Positions 33,351 to 35,443 of a stretch of DNA of 35,443 nucleotides are shown here, piece by piece. Where the stretch lies: assembly GCA_027486025.1 (NCBI GenBank), contig JAIXPY010000086.1:1-35443 (forward strand), written 5' to 3'. The position numbers and the translations under genes were made by a program. This DNA is from Burkholderiaceae bacterium (GTDB taxonomy: Bacteria; Pseudomonadota; Gammaproteobacteria; Burkholderiales; Burkholderiaceae). Each line of letters starts with the position of its first letter. Within the stretch, counting starts at the first letter, position 1. Below the pieces are notes generated by a model. The model was not told the origin of the DNA. It saw only the letters and a list, made by a program, of their open reading frames with translations, and did not search any database.

Positions 33351-34442
33351 TTAGGAAAATAAAGCAGCAGGACGCCAGCGCCCAATGGGTAACTCTACCA
33401 AGCGGTATAAATAGTTTGCAGCAATCCAGCTCAGCACAGAAACTAGTCCAATTGCAGCAACTGCTACTGCGGGGCTTTCCACATGGAATGCAAGCAGTGC
33501 TGTATTAGCCAATAAGATGAATGCAAAGTGAATTAAGAAAGCGCAATAGGCGCGAGCACTGGCCCACTGCATCGCGCTTGCAAGCCACGATTTTGGATGC
33601 CGGTAGGGTCTATTACCTGCATAAAGCAATACAAACGCAATGCCAAGCGCAAGATAATTACGCAGCCAAACTGAATGCAGCGCAGAAAGAAGCAAAATGC
33701 AAGTAATCGCTACCAGTATCTTTTTTGCACTGGTCTGATTGACGCTTGCCTGAATTGCATTTAGGCCGCTAGCCCAATACGCCAGAACGCCGAGGCCATA
33801 CGAGCCGATAAAGTAAATAAAGCTATCTTCAAAACTGGCATGGCGATTGAAGTACAAGAGCGATGCCACAATCAAAATAGATATGACACCTATGCGTAGC
33901 ATCTGCCGCTGAAAAATCGCATAGATCAACGCCAGCGCTGTAAAAAGCTGCCAATCAATGGCCACATACCAAACCCCTGCCGAGATTGAGTCATACCCCA
34001 GCAGGCCTTGCAATAAAAAGAGGTGCGCCAAAACTTGGGTGATGGTTTCGGGCTGACCAATGTACTCGTCCGCAGACCATTGGCGCGCCAGTGCTGCACA
34101 CACTATAGTTATTAATAAAGCAACGATATATGGCCCAACCAAACGTAAGTAGCGACGAATCGCCAGTTGCGCTACCAATCGAGATCCGCCTACCTTTGAA
34201 TGTGTATGGCTTATCGCAAAGGCTTTTTCAGCCGTCTGCGCCGCGAGGTAGCCAGCCATCACTAAAAATATTTGAACGGCATACCTGCCGTAATCAAACA
34301 AGATGCTACTGAGATGAGGCAACTGGAGCGAAGTTGCTAGAGCCAATTGACCATAACTAACGCAGTGGTGCAAAACAATAATCTGCGCCGCTAACACCTT
34401 CAAACCATCAACCAACCAATACTGAGATCCTTCAGGCTTCAT
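33351..34442 (-). CDS. Acyltransferase-3 family membrane protein (OafA/YrhL-like)
   Basis: 363 aa with about ten hydrophobic helices. The N-terminal LKVLAAQIIVLHHCVSYG includes the HH pair (His25-His26) that fits the catalytic histidine position of acyltransferase-3 proteins, which O-acetylate or O-acylate surface polysaccharides or other carbohydrates. The motif RYAVQIFLVMAGYLAAQ (the FFvlSGF-like segment, changed to FLVMAGY) and WYVAIDWQLF are typical. The start overlaps the end of the 65-aa gene by 11 bases, and the ribosome binding site is weak, so it is probably coupled. The substrate is unknown. Confidence 0.88.
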   Translation of the reverse strand: MKPEGSQYWLVDGLKVLAAQIIVLHHCVSYGQLALATSLQLPHLSSILFDYGRYAVQIFLVMAGYLAAQTAEKAFAISHTHSKVGGSRLVAQLAIRRYLRLVGPYIVALLITIVCAALARQWSADEYIGQPETITQVLAHLFLLQGLLGYDSISAGVWYVAIDWQLFTALALIYAIFQRQMLRIGVISILIVASLLYFNRHASFEDSFIYFIGSYGLGVLAYWASGLNAIQASVNQTSAKKILVAITCILLLSALHSVWLRNYLALGIAFVLLYAGNRPYRHPKSWLASAMQWASARAYCAFLIHFAFILLANTALLAFHVESPAVAVAAIGLVSVLSWIAANYLYRLVELPIGRWRPAALFS

Positions 34443-34629
34443 TCGGTGGCTTTGACTTAGGCTTGCCAGAGAATGCAGCCAATAGTGGATTAGCCTTTAC
34501 TAGTTCATCGGCCAGCTGTTGTTTAGTTTTGGACTGGGTCCCTGTTCCAGGACCTTTTACTTTGGCGGCATTTTTCATCTTATGCGCCACGGATAGCCCC
34601 AGGTTTTTGTATAAGTCTGTTTTTTTCAT
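34432..34629 (-). CDS. Small basic hypothetical protein (65 aa)
   Basis: 65 aa with a fair ribosome binding site (AGGAAA, 6-8 bases before the ATG). The protein is Lys-rich (MKKTDLYKNLGLSVAHKMKN at the N-terminus) with a Gly/Thr/Lys-rich middle and a Pro/Lys tail, and it has no membrane helix. I do not recognise the family. It overlaps the acyltransferase start by 11 bases. It could be a nucleic-acid-associated small protein, but nothing proves this. Confidence 0.7.
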   Translation of the reverse strand: MKKTDLYKNLGLSVAHKMKNAAKVKGPGTGTQSKTKQQLADELVKANPLLAAFSGKPKSKPPNEA

Positions 34630-34768
34630 AGGGATTTTCCTGGCTCACTGAAGGATGGGGTTCATTGAACTGCTGTCATGGCGCTCAACATACTAACGAA
34701 ACGAAGGGGCTTTGCAATTCCCTTGGTTACGCTTCCTGATTATTTTATGCTGTAGGATCATTTAAGCG

Positions 34769-34805
34769 ACATCAAACTGGAATTTTGGCTTGATGTTCTT
34801 TTTGT
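34769..34805 (+). promoter_or_regulatory. Stem-loop with T-rich tail before a 48-aa ORF
   Basis: ACATCAA (34769-34775) pairs with TTGATGT (34790-34796), then TCTTTTTGTTTATTTTTT follows. It looks like a weak intrinsic terminator or attenuator in the + direction, directly before the small ORF at 34827. It is also 31 bases from the Shine-Dalgarno of that ORF. Confidence 0.4.
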
Positions 34806-34826
34806 TTATTTTTTGAGGATTTTGAT

Positions 34827-34973
34827 ATGGCTACCAGCACCACTCCCGCAATTAATTTACGCAATTCCGTTACGGAATGCGCCCAGTCGCTTAAAAAAGA
34901 GAATGCGGGCAAGTTTTACAACTATGGCATTCGGGATTGCGCTGCATCGATCGCAGCCCTGAAGGCAAAGTAA
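34827..34973 (+). CDS. Small hypothetical protein (48 aa)
   Basis: A short ORF with a good ribosome binding site (TGAGGA, 7-8 bases before the ATG). The 48-aa protein has a Thr-rich start (MATSTTPAIN), then NSVTECAQSLKKENAGKF and a C-terminal GIRDCAASIAALKAK. It has two cysteines (18 and 38) and no membrane helix. No family is recognised. It stands alone between a stem-loop and the rubrerythrin promoter region. The clean ribosome binding site and in-frame length argue for a real gene. Confidence 0.55.
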   Translation: MATSTTPAINLRNSVTECAQSLKKENAGKFYNYGIRDCAASIAALKAK

Positions 34974-35188
34974 ACCTAATAAGTCTTATCTAGCAATATA
35001 TATAATAAAAACAATGGCTTGGGATGGTTTATTGCATTCAATTTTTGTTAGCAATTACTTACTTTAAATTGTGACACATTTATTAAGTTAATCAGAAAGA
35101 CAAATTTGGTTGTTTTTAACTATCGCTCTAATACAAAAATACGATTATTTAGGGCCCAAAGATCCGCATAATTTGTCTGTGGCGATTC

Positions 35189-35207
35189 ATTCAATCCTTG
35201 ATTGAAT
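35189..35207 (+). promoter_or_regulatory. 8-bp inverted repeat upstream of rubrerythrin
   Basis: ATTCAATC-CTT-GATTGAAT is a perfect 8-bp inverted repeat 46 bases before the rubrerythrin start. It could be an operator for a redox or iron regulator. It does not match Fur, OxyR or FNR consensus in full, so no regulator is named. Confidence 0.45.
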
Positions 35208-35252
35208 TACATCCCCTCCATTTTGATTTAACTGAAAACAAGGAGCCCTTAA

Positions 35253-35443
35253 ATGAGCAAAACTGTAAAAGGCACAAAGACTGAAGAGTCCTTGAAGGCC
35301 GCATTCGCTGGCGAATCCAAAGCAAATCGCCGTTATTTGTATTTCGCAAACATGGCTGACGTTGCTGGTGCAAACGACGTAGCTGCTGTTTTCCGTTCCA
35401 CCGCTGAAGGTGAAACAGGTCACGCCCATGGTCACATGGAGTA
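35253..35443 (+). CDS. Rubrerythrin-family protein, 5' part only
   Basis: The first 63 codons are visible; the gene continues past the right edge. The sequence MSKTVKGTKTEESLKAAFAG begins like rubrerythrin; the diiron ligand pattern appears in AFAGESKANRRYLYFA (Glu21) and in the second helix FRSTAEGETGHAHGHMEY (Glu52 with nearby His residues). Rubrerythrins reduce hydrogen peroxide in the cytoplasm with a diiron centre and usually a rubredoxin-like domain. A strong Shine-Dalgarno (AAGGAG) precedes the ATG. Whether the C-terminal rubredoxin domain is present cannot be seen. Confidence 0.92.
   Translation, partial: MSKTVKGTKTEESLKAAFAGESKANRRYLYFANMADVAGANDVAAVFRSTAEGETGHAHGHME

Noticed and set aside
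35037-35150. AT-rich stretch before rubrerythrin checked for origin, attachment site or phage remnants
   Set aside because: No iterons, integrase, tRNA gene or direct repeats were seen; it is best read as ordinary AT-rich promoter DNA.
1-35443. CRISPR arrays, tRNA, rRNA and insertion sequences
   Set aside because: Read for on both strands; no regular repeat-spacer units, cloverleaf genes, transposase ORFs or terminal inverted repeats were recognised.

Overview
The window looks like the chromosome of a freshwater betaproteobacterium, most likely Polynucleobacter-like Burkholderiaceae. This is an inference from gene content: a Bug/TTT periplasmic receptor, monomeric NADP isocitrate dehydrogenase, TIGR03643 and TIGR02450 proteins, medium GC, and very tight gene packing. 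It carries part of a photosynthesis gene cluster for bacteriochlorophyll a and spheroidene-type carotenoids, as in aerobic anoxygenic phototrophs. No rRNA, tRNA, IS element or CRISPR was found. Two genes are cut by the window edges: pufA (left) and a rubrerythrin (right).

Region 1 (1-11950) is the photosynthesis cluster. On the minus strand it reads crtE-crtF-bchC-bchX-bchY-bchZ-pufB-[73-aa membrane ORF]-pufA. This makes GGPP, methylates the carotenoid, carries out the last ring steps of BChl a synthesis, and feeds into the LH1 antenna genes. A divergent bchO follows, with a 44-aa membrane protein, then convergent bchD and bchI (Mg-chelatase with its accessory hydrolase). Upstream of both crtE and bchC lies nearly the same 44-bp module: two TGT-N12-AC(A/T) PpsR/CrtJ-type boxes 8 bp apart, overlapping a probable -35 and -10. 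This predicts joint redox/light repression. The most unusual item is the 73-aa single-helix protein ORF between pufB and pufA, with its own ribosome binding site and coupled to pufA. The usual pufQ slot between bchZ and pufB holds only a structured leader with several hairpins.

Region 2 (12033-18454) borders the cluster. A minus-strand group pcaD / Bug-type receptor / amidohydrolase / SOUL heme-binding protein suggests uptake and breakdown of aromatic-derived acids. Next come a CidA/LrgB membrane pair, a dienelactone hydrolase, an isochorismatase-family hydrolase, and a universal stress protein gene with a perfect FNR/Anr box.

Region 3 (18542-24725) is a minus-strand heavy-metal RND efflux operon (outer membrane channel, adaptor, pump) whose last gene is an atypical PII-like protein translationally coupled to the pump gene.

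Region 4 (25022-35443) is mixed housekeeping and accessory genes: icd, an FKBP, a voltage-gated K+ channel with a C-terminal zinc ribbon, HPP, DCC thioredoxin-like and TIGR03643 proteins, then a + strand run (lipoprotein, Trp-rich protein, SDR, histidine phosphatase). A divergent nucleosidase/apt pair for adenine salvage follows, then an acyltransferase-3, two small unknown proteins, and rubrerythrin. Many neighbours overlap by 1-11 bases, so translational coupling is common throughout.
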